Positions 18,980 through 28,887 are shown, counted from the stretch's first letter. The stretch is DNA of 34,187 nucleotides from Clostridiales bacterium (GCA_013824375.1 PNNR01000056.1:1-34187); one strand, 5' to 3'. Made by a program: numbers and translations. Notes: generated by a model from the letters alone, not told the origin.

Positions 18980-19894
18980 ATGAAACGCCTGCTTGTGTTA
19001 GTCGCCATTTCTATAATGTTGCCGTTCAGCGCTTGTGCCGAGGGGTTTTTGCATGCTCCTCTGCAATCTTTGGAGCCGGTGCAAACCACCTTGCCTGTAC
19101 TCTCTGCTGCGCCGGAAACGTCAAACGTCATCGCGGTTTTTGGCGCAGAAGATGCGGAATGGTTTGTAAGCGGTCTGAAAGATGCCGCGAAGGGTACCGG
19201 TATCACGATTGAGTCCGTCAGCGGCGGAACCAAAGCGCTTGCAATATACGAACCGAAGGTTGATACAGTCGCGATCGTGTATCTCTCGGGTAATGATCAA
19301 ACGTTGCCTCAAACTAAAATTCCCGTCTATGCGTTCGCTGCGAATGGACGGAGCGTCTCTTCCGGCATTCCGTGCCTCGGTTACGACGGCTCAGGAGCTG
19401 CAAAGCTCGTACTGGAAAACGCAATCGCATATCCGCCGCATCTCGCACCTGTACGCATGATCGGCCTATTCACGAGCGACGCAAGCCCCGTCTATACGCT
19501 CTGGACGGAACAGAAGACAGCGGCTCAGGTATTCAGCAAGGATGAGTTTTTCGTCTCGTCCACCGAGCTCCCACTGGCAGACTGGCTCCGCGAAGCCTTC
19601 ACGCGTTACTATCCCGGCATGCTGGACGCTGTTTTTGCAGAGACGGGTGAACTCGCAATCGCCGCAGCGGACGCGCTCGCAAGCCTTGGACGGGACGACG
19701 TAGAGGTTTTTTCCGCCGGTACGGACGCAGATGTATTGCAGAAGCTATCTCCGATCCTCGTCTGCGCTACCGGTGCGGATCTGAAACGCGCAGGCGCGCT
19801 GTGCTTTGCCGAGGCAAATAATTTATTCTCCGGCGAACAGCCGCAAAGCAATCTCCTTTTCCCGGAATCGTTCTGGCACGACGATACAAAATAG
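18980..19894 (+). CDS. Putative secreted lipoprotein, periplasmic-binding-protein-like, function unknown
   Basis: MKRLLVLVAISIMLPFSACAEG signal sequence with lipobox-like Cys; remainder has alternating beta/alpha segments (VIAVFGAEDAEWFVSGLKDAAKGTGITIESV). Confidence 0.75.
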   Translation: MKRLLVLVAISIMLPFSACAEGFLHAPLQSLEPVQTTLPVLSAAPETSNVIAVFGAEDAEWFVSGLKDAAKGTGITIESVSGGTKALAIYEPKVDTVAIVYLSGNDQTLPQTKIPVYAFAANGRSVSSGIPCLGYDGSGAAKLVLENAIAYPPHLAPVRMIGLFTSDASPVYTLWTEQKTAAQVFSKDEFFVSSTELPLADWLREAFTRYYPGMLDAVFAETGELAIAAADALASLGRDDVEVFSAGTDADVLQKLSPILVCATGADLKRAGALCFAEANNLFSGEQPQSNLLFPESFWHDDTK

Positions 19895-19920
19895 TTCCGT
19901 TTTCAAAGCAAAATCAGCAA

Positions 19921-19948
19921 AGGCGCGGGTGTTCCCGCGCCTCTTTGT
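19921..19948 (+). terminator. Terminator between convergent lipoprotein and L,D-transpeptidase genes
   Basis: AGGCGCGGGTGTTCCCGCGCCTCTTTG. Confidence 0.65.
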
Positions 19949-19970
19949 TCGTGATGATCATTCTGTTCAC

Positions 19971-21056
19971 TTACGGCTTTTGCGCCGGCTGCGGCTCGTA
20001 GCCTTCGATGATTATACCCCAGTCCTTGATGATCCGATAGGGTTTCACATATCCCGTGACGTTCTGATACTCAATCTTCGTCCAGCCGTCCGGCGTCGTT
20101 TCCAGCACCTTGACCGAAACGCGCGCGGGCGCTTTGACGAGTTGCGCGGACTCCAGACTCGGCTCGGCATAGAGCCACTCCGTCGTCTTGAGCACATCTG
20201 CGTCTGGTCTCGTATCCATCTCGCCCTGTTGGTAACTGATATGGCCGCGCAAGATATACCCTTCCTTGTTACCATAGCGCACTTTAACCCAGACTTCGCT
20301 CTGAATCAACACTTCCAGTTCTTCTCCGGCCTGCAGCCGCGCGACGCTATCATACATACTTCCGCTGCCTTTTCTAATCCGCGCGCCTTCAACCGTTACC
20401 CATGCGCGCGGATTTGGGAGCTCATCTGCTTCATCTGTGATGTTCATCTGAAACGCGTTGTAGTCAGAGAAGGAAAGTCTGCTCTTAAGCGCGCGTCTGA
20501 GCTCCTTTTCGCTTGGCTCAATTGCGCTGATCTCGATCGTTGTGCCGGGGCAAGCGTAATAATAGAGCCACCGCGCGTCCTCGACATAGAGGCGGACGCA
20601 TCCGTGTGAAACCTTGTTACCCATTTCCTTATATGCCTGCCGGTTCATCGCGTCGATGCTGCGCTTCGTGAACAAAATCGAGTGAAAATAGATGCTTCCA
20701 ACAATCTGAACCCAGTAACGCGCATAAGAACTGCTGAAGTTTGCAAACTTTCCGAAGCGCTCCCGCCCGCCGATCTTCCAGATGCCGCGCGGCGTCGGCG
20801 TCGCCTCGTCTTCCGGGTCAGCTTCGTCAACATCCGTGCGCCCGCTGGAACAGAGGAAACGTCGAACGATCCTGGTGTATTCGCCGTTCTCATCACGCTC
20901 GAATACAGTAACAATCTGATTGCGCAAATCCAGTAAAATATAATATTTGTCCGGGTCATTGTTTTTTAACTCATCCTGCGCATACGCGCGGCCCGGCAGA
21001 AAAAGCACGGAAAAAAGCGTTACCGCTGCAATAAAAATACTCGCGATTCTCCGCAT
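19971..21056 (-). CDS. L,D-transpeptidase (YkuD) with SH3-like domains
   Basis: Signal peptide MRRIASIFIAAVTLFSVLFLPGRAYA; HSILF...VSHGCVRLYVEDA catalytic motif; two SH3-like repeats (ARIRKGSGSMYDSVARLQAGEELEVL). Confidence 0.92.
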   Translation of the reverse strand: MRRIASIFIAAVTLFSVLFLPGRAYAQDELKNNDPDKYYILLDLRNQIVTVFERDENGEYTRIVRRFLCSSGRTDVDEADPEDEATPTPRGIWKIGGRERFGKFANFSSSYARYWVQIVGSIYFHSILFTKRSIDAMNRQAYKEMGNKVSHGCVRLYVEDARWLYYYACPGTTIEISAIEPSEKELRRALKSRLSFSDYNAFQMNITDEADELPNPRAWVTVEGARIRKGSGSMYDSVARLQAGEELEVLIQSEVWVKVRYGNKEGYILRGHISYQQGEMDTRPDADVLKTTEWLYAEPSLESAQLVKAPARVSVKVLETTPDGWTKIEYQNVTGYVKPYRIIKDWGIIIEGYEPQPAQKP

Positions 21057-21136
21057 ACCGTTCGTACCTTTCTTCAGATATGCATATGCGCGGGACGATA
21101 ATCGCTCGTCCCGCGCATGTAGAATTATTACTGCGC

Positions 21137-23524
21137 TTAAAACACGTGATAGGCACAGATGAAGTGGCGTTCCCAATACCCGCCTGATTTCAGCACCGAG
21201 GAAGACAAGCGAACCTGTCCTTCCGAGGAGCTCGCATCCACCATCTTGCCGCCGCCGATGTAGATACCGACGTGGCCTGCCGAATCCGTATCGCCCGAGT
21301 AGACGAGGATGTCTCCGCGTTGAATCGATCCCATGTCGGTAAAGCGCGAGAAGCGGGATGTCGAACGCCACATACTAGACGTCATGTAGCTCGTGCTGAT
21401 ACCAGCGTTCTTCAGGCACCAGTAGACAAAGCCGGAGCAGTCAAACGAGTTCGGGCCCTTCGCGCCGCGGACATACTTGCTGCCGATCTTGCTTTCCGCC
21501 AGTGCGATCAGCTTCTCGACGCCCGACTTATCCGAAATGCCGCTGGAGCTGCCGGAAGAGCCGCTGGAACTGCCGGAACTGCCGGAGCTGGAGGTGCCGG
21601 ATGTTGTCTTGGTCTCTTTCTTGGTCGAAGGCGCGGATGCCGCCTTCTTTGCGCTGGAAGAGTTCATCATGGTCAGCGTCACACCGCCGACTTTTCCATC
21701 GGCCGTCAGGCCTGCGCGCTTCTGGAATGCCTTGACCGCATCCTCCGTAATCTCGCCAAAGTATCCGGTCGCGTTCGCGCTGGACAGATAGTTGAGCTTC
21801 GCAAGACGGGTCTGCATGTTCTTGACATCGGTTCCGTAGTCGCCGAGCTGCATGACCATCTCCTGCGCATCGCCGGAGAGGATCATATCGCGCGTAACAG
21901 GGCCCAGCGCACCGTCGCGAGTCAGACCGTTTGCCTGCTGGAAGGCTCTGATCGCGGAGACCGTCGCCTTGCCCATCACGCCGTCGGGCTTAAAGGTGAT
22001 GTACCCGAGTCGCTTAAGCGCCGTCTGACAGTCTCTAATGACCTGGTTCTCGTCGCCAAGCGTGAAAGCATTGCCGACAACGTCTTCGCCATAGAGCATT
22101 TCGAGCGTCTTTGAACCAACTTTGCCGTCCGCTTTCAGATCGTTCTTCCTTTGAAATTCCTTCGCGGCAGCCTCAGTTTTCTCGCCAAAAGTACCCTGTA
22201 TGTTCGCCTTGTTATCGAGATAGCCGAGCTCATAGAGACGCTGCTGCACGCCCTCGACATCCGGTCCTGTGTCGCCGAGTTGCATGACGTAGACCTTCGC
22301 ATCGGGGTTCATCAGCATGTCAAACGTTGCCTGTCCGCAGATGCCGTCGTCGCCGAGGCCGTTGTGCCGCTGGAAGTTCATCAGCGCACTCTGCGTCAGC
22401 GGGCCGAAATGCTCCGTAGGTTCGTCGGAGTCCATATATCCCAGTTCCATCAACTTGGTTTGGATTGTTGCAATGATTGCGCCGTTGTCGCCCTCCTGCA
22501 CCTCGGAAGTGAAGACGGGTCCGGTCTGCGTGGCGTCCGTGACGGCGGGGTCGGTGTTCGCGTTGATCTGCTGGTCGACCGTGCTTTCGGTGTCCGTCGG
22601 CAATATGCTATCCGCGGTCATGTCACCATTCTGAGTACCATCGGTCGTCGGGTTATCAAGTATGGCTTGTTCGGTTTCCAGCGCGTTAAAAGCCGCAAAC
22701 TGCTCGCCCTGCGCTGCTTCGGAGCGTTTCCCCGGCAACGCAATGGCAAGAACGACCACCGTGACGAGCACGAGCCCGAACGCGCCACTGCCGATGAGCA
22801 GCGTGCGCTGCGGCAGTTTCATCAAGAATGCGTATACTCTGCGCACGCCCAGATAGATGCCGCGCGCGACGACGCGCACGCCCTTTAGAAATCCGTTTTT
22901 GATCTTGTTCAGCACGGTTTGCGCCGCTGCGGGCTGTTGTCCGGACGGACGCTTGCCGCCCTTCGCCGCGCTGTCAAACATCGGCTGGTTCTGCGCAAAC
23001 CCAAGCGCGTTTGCGCCATACGGCTGTGCATACGCTTCCTGTTCAACAGGCACTTCTTCCACCTCGACGAGCTTAGCGCCAAAGGCTGCGATCTCTTTGC
23101 CGAGTTTTTTAAAGAATCGTTTGAACTTGAATTTCTTTTTCTTCTTTTTCGGAACGCCAGCCTGCCCGTAACGCGGATCGTAGGAATCCCTCACGGGCTT
23201 CGCCACAGATGCGTGTTTTGCGGTGTGTGCCGCACGGTATTCGCCGGAATCGCGCGTCTTGCGCACGTCGCGCTCCTGCACAACCGCACTTCTCTCCGAC
23301 TGCGGCTTTTTCACCGGCCTGTCGCCGCGCCGTTCGTCGCCGCGGGAGGACGGGTGCATATGCTTTGCGCTCATTTCGCCTCTATGGTCTTCGCGGTATT
23401 TTTCGCTGTATGCGTGCGAAGAGCCCGCGGCGCTTTTCTTCGGCGCGGAACTCTTTTTGAAAGAAGCATGCTGCGCAGATTTTGCCTGCGCGTGCTTTTG
23501 ATCTTTACGGGGATCCGTTGGCAC
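21137..23524 (-). CDS. Membrane-anchored peptidoglycan-binding (4x PG_binding_1) NlpC/P60 endopeptidase
   Basis: GTG start at 23524 with AAAGGAG upstream; basic N-terminus KKKKKKFKFKRFFKK, one TM, four repeats of the type VQQRLYELGYL...G.FG..T..A...FQ..N.L..DG..G..T, Ser/Gly linker, NlpC/P60 FDCSGFVYW...AGHVGIYIG. Confidence 0.92.
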   Translation of the reverse strand: MPTDPRKDQKHAQAKSAQHASFKKSSAPKKSAAGSSHAYSEKYREDHRGEMSAKHMHPSSRGDERRGDRPVKKPQSERSAVVQERDVRKTRDSGEYRAAHTAKHASVAKPVRDSYDPRYGQAGVPKKKKKKFKFKRFFKKLGKEIAAFGAKLVEVEEVPVEQEAYAQPYGANALGFAQNQPMFDSAAKGGKRPSGQQPAAAQTVLNKIKNGFLKGVRVVARGIYLGVRRVYAFLMKLPQRTLLIGSGAFGLVLVTVVVLAIALPGKRSEAAQGEQFAAFNALETEQAILDNPTTDGTQNGDMTADSILPTDTESTVDQQINANTDPAVTDATQTGPVFTSEVQEGDNGAIIATIQTKLMELGYMDSDEPTEHFGPLTQSALMNFQRHNGLGDDGICGQATFDMLMNPDAKVYVMQLGDTGPDVEGVQQRLYELGYLDNKANIQGTFGEKTEAAAKEFQRKNDLKADGKVGSKTLEMLYGEDVVGNAFTLGDENQVIRDCQTALKRLGYITFKPDGVMGKATVSAIRAFQQANGLTRDGALGPVTRDMILSGDAQEMVMQLGDYGTDVKNMQTRLAKLNYLSSANATGYFGEITEDAVKAFQKRAGLTADGKVGGVTLTMMNSSSAKKAASAPSTKKETKTTSGTSSSGSSGSSSGSSGSSSGISDKSGVEKLIALAESKIGSKYVRGAKGPNSFDCSGFVYWCLKNAGISTSYMTSSMWRSTSRFSRFTDMGSIQRGDILVYSGDTDSAGHVGIYIGGGKMVDASSSEGQVRLSSSVLKSGGYWERHFICAYHVF

Positions 23525-23584
23525 GTTTAGACTCCTTTCGGCTTGCGGCAACCCTGTGCCGCCGCCTACCATCCAAATCATGTG

Positions 23585-23613
23585 TCATGCTGAATATAGC
23601 AATCAAACATGTC
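23585..23613 (-). promoter_or_regulatory. Repeat copy 1 containing extended -10 TGCTATATT
   Basis: Minus strand GACATGTTTGATTGCTATATTCAGCATGA upstream of NlpC/P60 gene. Confidence 0.5.
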
Positions 23614-23661
23614 TTCGCTTCTCCGGACAGATACCCGCCGGACCGCGAACCGGATTTTTTA

Positions 23662-23690
23662 TCATGCTGAGTATAGCAAGCAATCGTGTC
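23662..23690 (-). promoter_or_regulatory. Repeat copy 2 containing extended -10 TGCTATACT
   Basis: Minus strand GACACGATTGCTTGCTATACTCAGCATGA; about 25/29 identical to copy 1, 77 bp apart. Confidence 0.5.
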
Positions 23691-23787
23691 ATTGCGTTGA
23701 ACTATTTTTTAAGAATCAATAAATCCGGCGTATGAGAAACAATGGTTTGACAACGCCAGACGGCAAATATATACGCCCGTCCCGTCA

Positions 23788-24825
23788 TCAGCCGTCGTAA
23801 TATTCGCCGCGGCGATAGTCGTAGATCGCGGCGTTGTATTTCTTCAGATCGTCCAGCACGCGCCCCGTTCCGAGGGCGACGCAGGAGATCGGGTCCTCTG
23901 CGATGCGGCAAGGCACGCTCGTGCGCTCGGTTACATAGCGGTCAAATCCCGCGAGCAGCGCGCCGCCGCCCGTGACCACGATGCCCGTGCTCGCGATGTC
24001 CTTGACGAGCTCCGGCGGTGTGCGCTCCAGAAGCCCCCTGACACGCTCCATGATGGCTCCCAGCGGCTCGCTGAGCGCTTCCACCATCTCGTTGGTGCCG
24101 ATAGGGATCGCCTCCGGCAGACCTGTAACCACGCTTCTGCCCCTAACTTCGATCACGCGCTGTTCTTTTTCCGTGTGCGCGCGACCATATGCGATCTTGA
24201 TATCCTCGGCGTTGCGTTCGCCGATATAGAGGCTGTGCTTGCGCTTCATGTAGCGACGCACCGCGTCGTCAAATTTATCGCCCGCCATCTTAATTGAGTC
24301 GGAGATCACGGTAGCTCCGTGCGAGATCACCGCGATGTCCGTAGTTCCCCCGCCGATATCGAGCACCATGTGCCCTCTGGGTTCGTTGATGTCGATCCCC
24401 GCGCCGATGGCCGCCGCAATCGGCTCTTCGATGAGATAGGTATAGCGCGCGCCCGCTTCGTCCGAGGCTTCGATCACGCAGCGCTTCTCCGCCTCCGTCA
24501 CGCCGGAGGGAATGCAGACTACCGCGCGCGGGCGATAGAGCAGACGTGTTCCGACGACTTTTTGAAAGAAATATCGCAGCATACGCGCAGTTACGTCAAA
24601 ATTTGAGATCACACCGTCGCGCAGCGGGCGTATGACAATAGTGTCCGCAGGTTCGCGCCCCATCATCTTGCGCGCATCTTCGCCGATGGCGACGATACGC
24701 CCCGTGACGCGCTCCAGAGCGACAACAGAAGGTTCCTTGAGCACAATCCCCTTGCCTTTTACAAATACCAGCGTGGAGGAAGTACCGAGGTCGATTCCGA
24801 TGTCGGATGTATCAAACAAACCCAT
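23788..24825 (-). CDS. mreB: Rod shape-determining protein MreB/Mbl family
   Basis: MGLFDTSDIGIDLGTSSTLVFVKGKGIVLKEPSVVA; VLDIGGGTTDIAVIS; IVVTGGGALLAGFD. Confidence 0.95.
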   Translation of the reverse strand: MGLFDTSDIGIDLGTSSTLVFVKGKGIVLKEPSVVALERVTGRIVAIGEDARKMMGREPADTIVIRPLRDGVISNFDVTARMLRYFFQKVVGTRLLYRPRAVVCIPSGVTEAEKRCVIEASDEAGARYTYLIEEPIAAAIGAGIDINEPRGHMVLDIGGGTTDIAVISHGATVISDSIKMAGDKFDDAVRRYMKRKHSLYIGERNAEDIKIAYGRAHTEKEQRVIEVRGRSVVTGLPEAIPIGTNEMVEALSEPLGAIMERVRGLLERTPPELVKDIASTGIVVTGGGALLAGFDRYVTERTSVPCRIAEDPISCVALGTGRVLDDLKKYNAAIYDYRRGEYYDG

Positions 24826-24949
24826 TCTTTTACCTGCTTTCGCGTGATCCAACCGGACACATATGTCCTATGATATCAATTGATTTTAACATGCAGGGGT
24901 ACTGCGTTCAATCAAACAAAGTGTGAACGGAGTATGAAGCGGAATATAA

Positions 24950-24976
24950 AAGTTCCACCGCCTTTGCAGTGGAACT
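24950..24976 (-). terminator. Terminator downstream of sir2-like gene
   Basis: Minus strand CAGTTCCACTGCAAAGGCGGTGGAACTTTTATATT. Confidence 0.6.
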
Positions 24977-25022
24977 GATTTTTTTCCGCGGTTATCACTT
25001 TCTGTCGTACCTCATGCTTTTT

Positions 25023-25778
<756 letters not shown>

Positions 25779-26041
25779 GTATTCACGCTTTCCTGTTCAT
25801 ATGTTTGGGATCAGGGCGCGCCTGAAGCCTGAGTTGGCAAGCCAAGTGGCAACGATATGTTTAGTATCTCTACTTGTTTCTATTTTAGCACAGTTTCCTC
25901 TCGATGGACGTTCGTCTTTAACATTCTTGTGAAACGATCAGGTGGATAGTGATTTTATGAATCATATTCTTGACGAAAGCATTCGCACGCAAAAGAGATC
26001 AGTGTTTCTGTGTTCATGTGGATTCCCGCCACAGCCTATGG

Positions 26042-26047
26042 TAGAAT
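26042..26047 (+). promoter_or_regulatory. -10 TAGAAT (extended TGG) 6 nt upstream of amidohydrolase ATG (leaderless candidate)
   Basis: TGGTAGAATACTTGCATGAAAAC; no Shine-Dalgarno. Confidence 0.5.
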
Positions 26048-26053
26048 ACTTGC

Positions 26054-27319
26054 ATGAAAACAAGATTTTACAACGCAAGAATTTTACCGTTGGATGGGGA
26101 CACGCCTCTTTTCAGCGGCGAACTCGTCGTCTTAAACGGGCGCATCGCCTTCCTCGGCAAAGAGGGTGGCTTTACCGGCGCTGTTGACCGCGAGATCGAC
26201 TGCCGCGGCAGCCTGCTCATGCCGGGCTTTAAGAACGCGCACACGCACAGCGGCATGACATTCCTGCGCTCGCTGGCGGATGATCTGCCCCTGCAGCGCT
26301 GGCTGACGGAGCAGGTGTTCCCCAAAGAGGCGCAGCTCACGCCAGATGACGTCTATGTGCTGACCAAGCTCGCGATCATGGAATACCTCACGAGCGGTAT
26401 CACGATGATGTTCGACATGTACTTCGCGCGCGACAGCATCGCACAGGCCGCCATAGACACCGGCTTTCGCGCGGCGCTCGTCGGCTGCGCGAATGATTAT
26501 GGCGGAAGCGCGCGAGAGACCGCGGATGAATACGCGAAATTCTCCAAGCTCAACCCTCTGATCTCCTATCGCCTCGGTTTTCATGCGGAATACACAAGCA
26601 GCGAGCCGCTGATGCGCGATCTATCGGATCTCGTGCAGCAGCTCAAGCAACCGTTCTATACCCACCTGAACGAAACCGCGGCAGAGGTCGAAAGCTGTGT
26701 TGCCCGCAGCGGCAAGCGCGCAATCGAATACCTTGACTCGCTCGGCATGTTCAACTACGGTGGTGGCGGATACCACTGCGTGCACGTCTCCGAGCACGAG
26801 ATGGAGATTATGAAAGCGCGCAACATGACCGCCGTCACCTGCCCCGGCTCCAACACAAAGCTTGCAAGCGGCGTTGCGCCAATATTCGAGTATCTCAAGC
26901 GTGGCATTCCGGTTGCCATCGGCACCGACGGGCCCGCAAGCAACAACTGTCTCGACTTTTTCCGTGAGATGTTCCTCACCACCGGGCTGCAGAAGCTGGA
27001 GCACGGCGCCGAAGCGGTGGACGCGATGGACGTGCTTGCGATGGCATGTAAAAACGGCGCATACGCCTGCGGGTTTAACGACTGCGACTGCCTTGCTATC
27101 GGCAAACAGGCGGATCTGATCCTGATCGACCTGCAGCAGCCGAACATGCAGCCGCTGAACAACATCGAAAAAAACATCGTCTATAGCGGGAGCAAGCAAA
27201 ACGTCTCGCTGGTGATGATCGCGGGCAAGGTTCTTTATGAACGCGGCGAGTTCTTCATCGGAGACGATCCCGCGCGGATCTACGCCGAGGCAAACCGCAT
27301 CATCCGCGGCATGCAATAG
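26054..27319 (+). CDS. Amidohydrolase (SsnA/ATZ/TRZ-type, cytosine/SAH-deaminase-like)
   Basis: LLMPGFKNAHTHSGMTFLRSLADDLPLQRWL, HLNETAAEVE, VHVSEHE, IGTDGPASNNCLDFF. Confidence 0.92.
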   Translation: MKTRFYNARILPLDGDTPLFSGELVVLNGRIAFLGKEGGFTGAVDREIDCRGSLLMPGFKNAHTHSGMTFLRSLADDLPLQRWLTEQVFPKEAQLTPDDVYVLTKLAIMEYLTSGITMMFDMYFARDSIAQAAIDTGFRAALVGCANDYGGSARETADEYAKFSKLNPLISYRLGFHAEYTSSEPLMRDLSDLVQQLKQPFYTHLNETAAEVESCVARSGKRAIEYLDSLGMFNYGGGGYHCVHVSEHEMEIMKARNMTAVTCPGSNTKLASGVAPIFEYLKRGIPVAIGTDGPASNNCLDFFREMFLTTGLQKLEHGAEAVDAMDVLAMACKNGAYACGFNDCDCLAIGKQADLILIDLQQPNMQPLNNIEKNIVYSGSKQNVSLVMIAGKVLYERGEFFIGDDPARIYAEANRIIRGMQ

Positions 27320-27401
27320 CGGGTGTGCAAAGCGTAATTTGCAAATCAAAGCGATGGATTGACCTGATTTGATCGTCAAAACGGACTTCCAGCCGAAAGA
27401 A

Positions 27402-27430
27402 TAACCCCGATGAGTTTTCATCGGGGTTTA
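27402..27430. terminator. Bidirectional terminator between amidohydrolase and epimerase
   Basis: ATAACCCCGATGAGTTTTCATCGGGGTTTA perfect stem. Confidence 0.7.
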
Positions 27431-27446
27431 TTGGTGTCACTTTTGA

Positions 27447-28496
27447 TTAGCCAATCGCTGCTGCGGGCTTGTGTCCGCTGCGCTTGCGGAATACGTTCTT
27501 TCGCTCATTGTTGAGGAACGCGACGGTGTCCTTGATCGTCGTGCCGATATCGCGCGGTTTATAACCGAGATCGCGCCGTGCCTTCTCATTGGTGAAGCGC
27601 GCGTTGCTTGTCAGCGTATACAGCGTATAGCGCGTAAAAAGCGGAGCCTCGTGCCGGATCTTATAATAGAGCTCCGCCAGTGGCGCGGTAAGCTTTGCGA
27701 ACCACAGGGGCAGTACCGTTTTGATCAACTTGCCGCCAGTCACCCGCGAAAGCGTGTTGAGCAGCTCGCGCACGGGGATGTAGCGATTGGAGAGAATGTA
27801 GCATTCGCCCTTTTTGCCCTTGCTCGCTGCTGCGATGACGCCGTTTGCTACGTCGCGTACATCTACGAAGTCATAGCCGCCTTCAACGCACGCCGTCAGC
27901 GACCCATTGAGATAATTAATGATCATTTGCGTCAAGTGACCGTTACCATAATCGTTCGGCCCGATGATGCCAGAAGGATGAATAATCGTAGCATCGAGGC
28001 CTGATCTCGCTGCGTCGAGCACGATCTGTGTTGCGGCGGCCTTGGTCTTTGCGTAGAGACCGATCACGGCCTCCGCCTGAAACCCTTCAACCTCGCGGAT
28101 GACGTTACCGTGTGGCAGCTCCGGCAATGCATGGACAGAGCTGATGTAAACGAGTTTTTTCACGTTGTGCTCCTTGCAGAGGCTTACGACGTTCTCCGTG
28201 CCGTGGACGTTGACATCCACCACCCGCTGGTCATATTTTGATGCGACGGAGACGATTCCAGCGCTATGGATGAAGAGCACTTCATCTTCCGGTTTCAACC
28301 CGAAGAACAGCGGTTCCATCGAAGATTTGTCCCGCACGTCTCCGCGCACAATGGACACCGCGTCCCCGTACAGCATGGTGACGTCCTCGTTTGGCTGCGC
28401 AAATCCGCGCACCGTCTCGCCCGCTGCAAGCAGCTCCCGTGCAACTGTGTTGCCAAGATGCCCGCCGATGCCGGTGATCATATATACTCTCTTCAT
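27447..28496 (-). CDS. NAD-dependent epimerase/dehydratase (extended SDR)
   Basis: MKRVYMITGIGGHLGNTVARELLAAGETVRG Rossmann fold; VYISSVHAL, GLYAKTKAAATQ (YxxxK); GAGGAT upstream. Confidence 0.9.
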   Translation of the reverse strand: MKRVYMITGIGGHLGNTVARELLAAGETVRGFAQPNEDVTMLYGDAVSIVRGDVRDKSSMEPLFFGLKPEDEVLFIHSAGIVSVASKYDQRVVDVNVHGTENVVSLCKEHNVKKLVYISSVHALPELPHGNVIREVEGFQAEAVIGLYAKTKAAATQIVLDAARSGLDATIIHPSGIIGPNDYGNGHLTQMIINYLNGSLTACVEGGYDFVDVRDVANGVIAAASKGKKGECYILSNRYIPVRELLNTLSRVTGGKLIKTVLPLWFAKLTAPLAELYYKIRHEAPLFTRYTLYTLTSNARFTNEKARRDLGYKPRDIGTTIKDTVAFLNNERKNVFRKRSGHKPAAAIG

Positions 28497-28520
28497 CAGA
28501 AAATCCTCGCTTTCATGGTC

Positions 28521-28623
28521 TGTCGGCAAATCGTTCGCCGTCGGTCTCTTAAAAAATCTTATGCTACTATCATATATGCCTATTGTTACGCGGCTATTAC
28601 GAAAAACCGACGATCTGCCGACA
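28521..28623. repeat. 14-bp inverted repeat (13/14) in the leader/promoter region of the epimerase gene
   Basis: TGTCGGCAAATCGT (28521-28534) and ACGATCTGCCGACA (28610-28623). Confidence 0.6.
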
Positions 28624-28791
28624 ACTTTACGTCTTTTTTATGAAGCTGTGCTCCATTTGACCGTATTTTGAAAATTGCGCATAATAGGGCACTTTTTCAT
28701 CTCACGGCTGCATTCTAGCAGTGATTTTTCAAGAAATGCTCAAACGAATATCAACACAATGTTAACTTCATCGATATAATTAAAAACGTGA

Positions 28792-28820
28792 TTGAAAAGA
28801 AACGTCTGTTCGTATATAAT
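28792..28820 (+). promoter_or_regulatory. Sigma-A-type promoter for DUF6144-like gene
   Basis: TTGAAA-N17-TATAAT. Confidence 0.75.
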
Positions 28821-28887
28821 CAAATTGTATTCACAATCGCTCTCCGCCCCACAGAAACGTATTTCGTCTTTGGTTGGAGGAATCATC

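Noticed and set aside
21541-21599. Short tandem repeat resembling a minisatellite
   Set aside because: It encodes the in-frame Ser/Gly linker of the NlpC/P60 protein, so it is explained by coding sequence.
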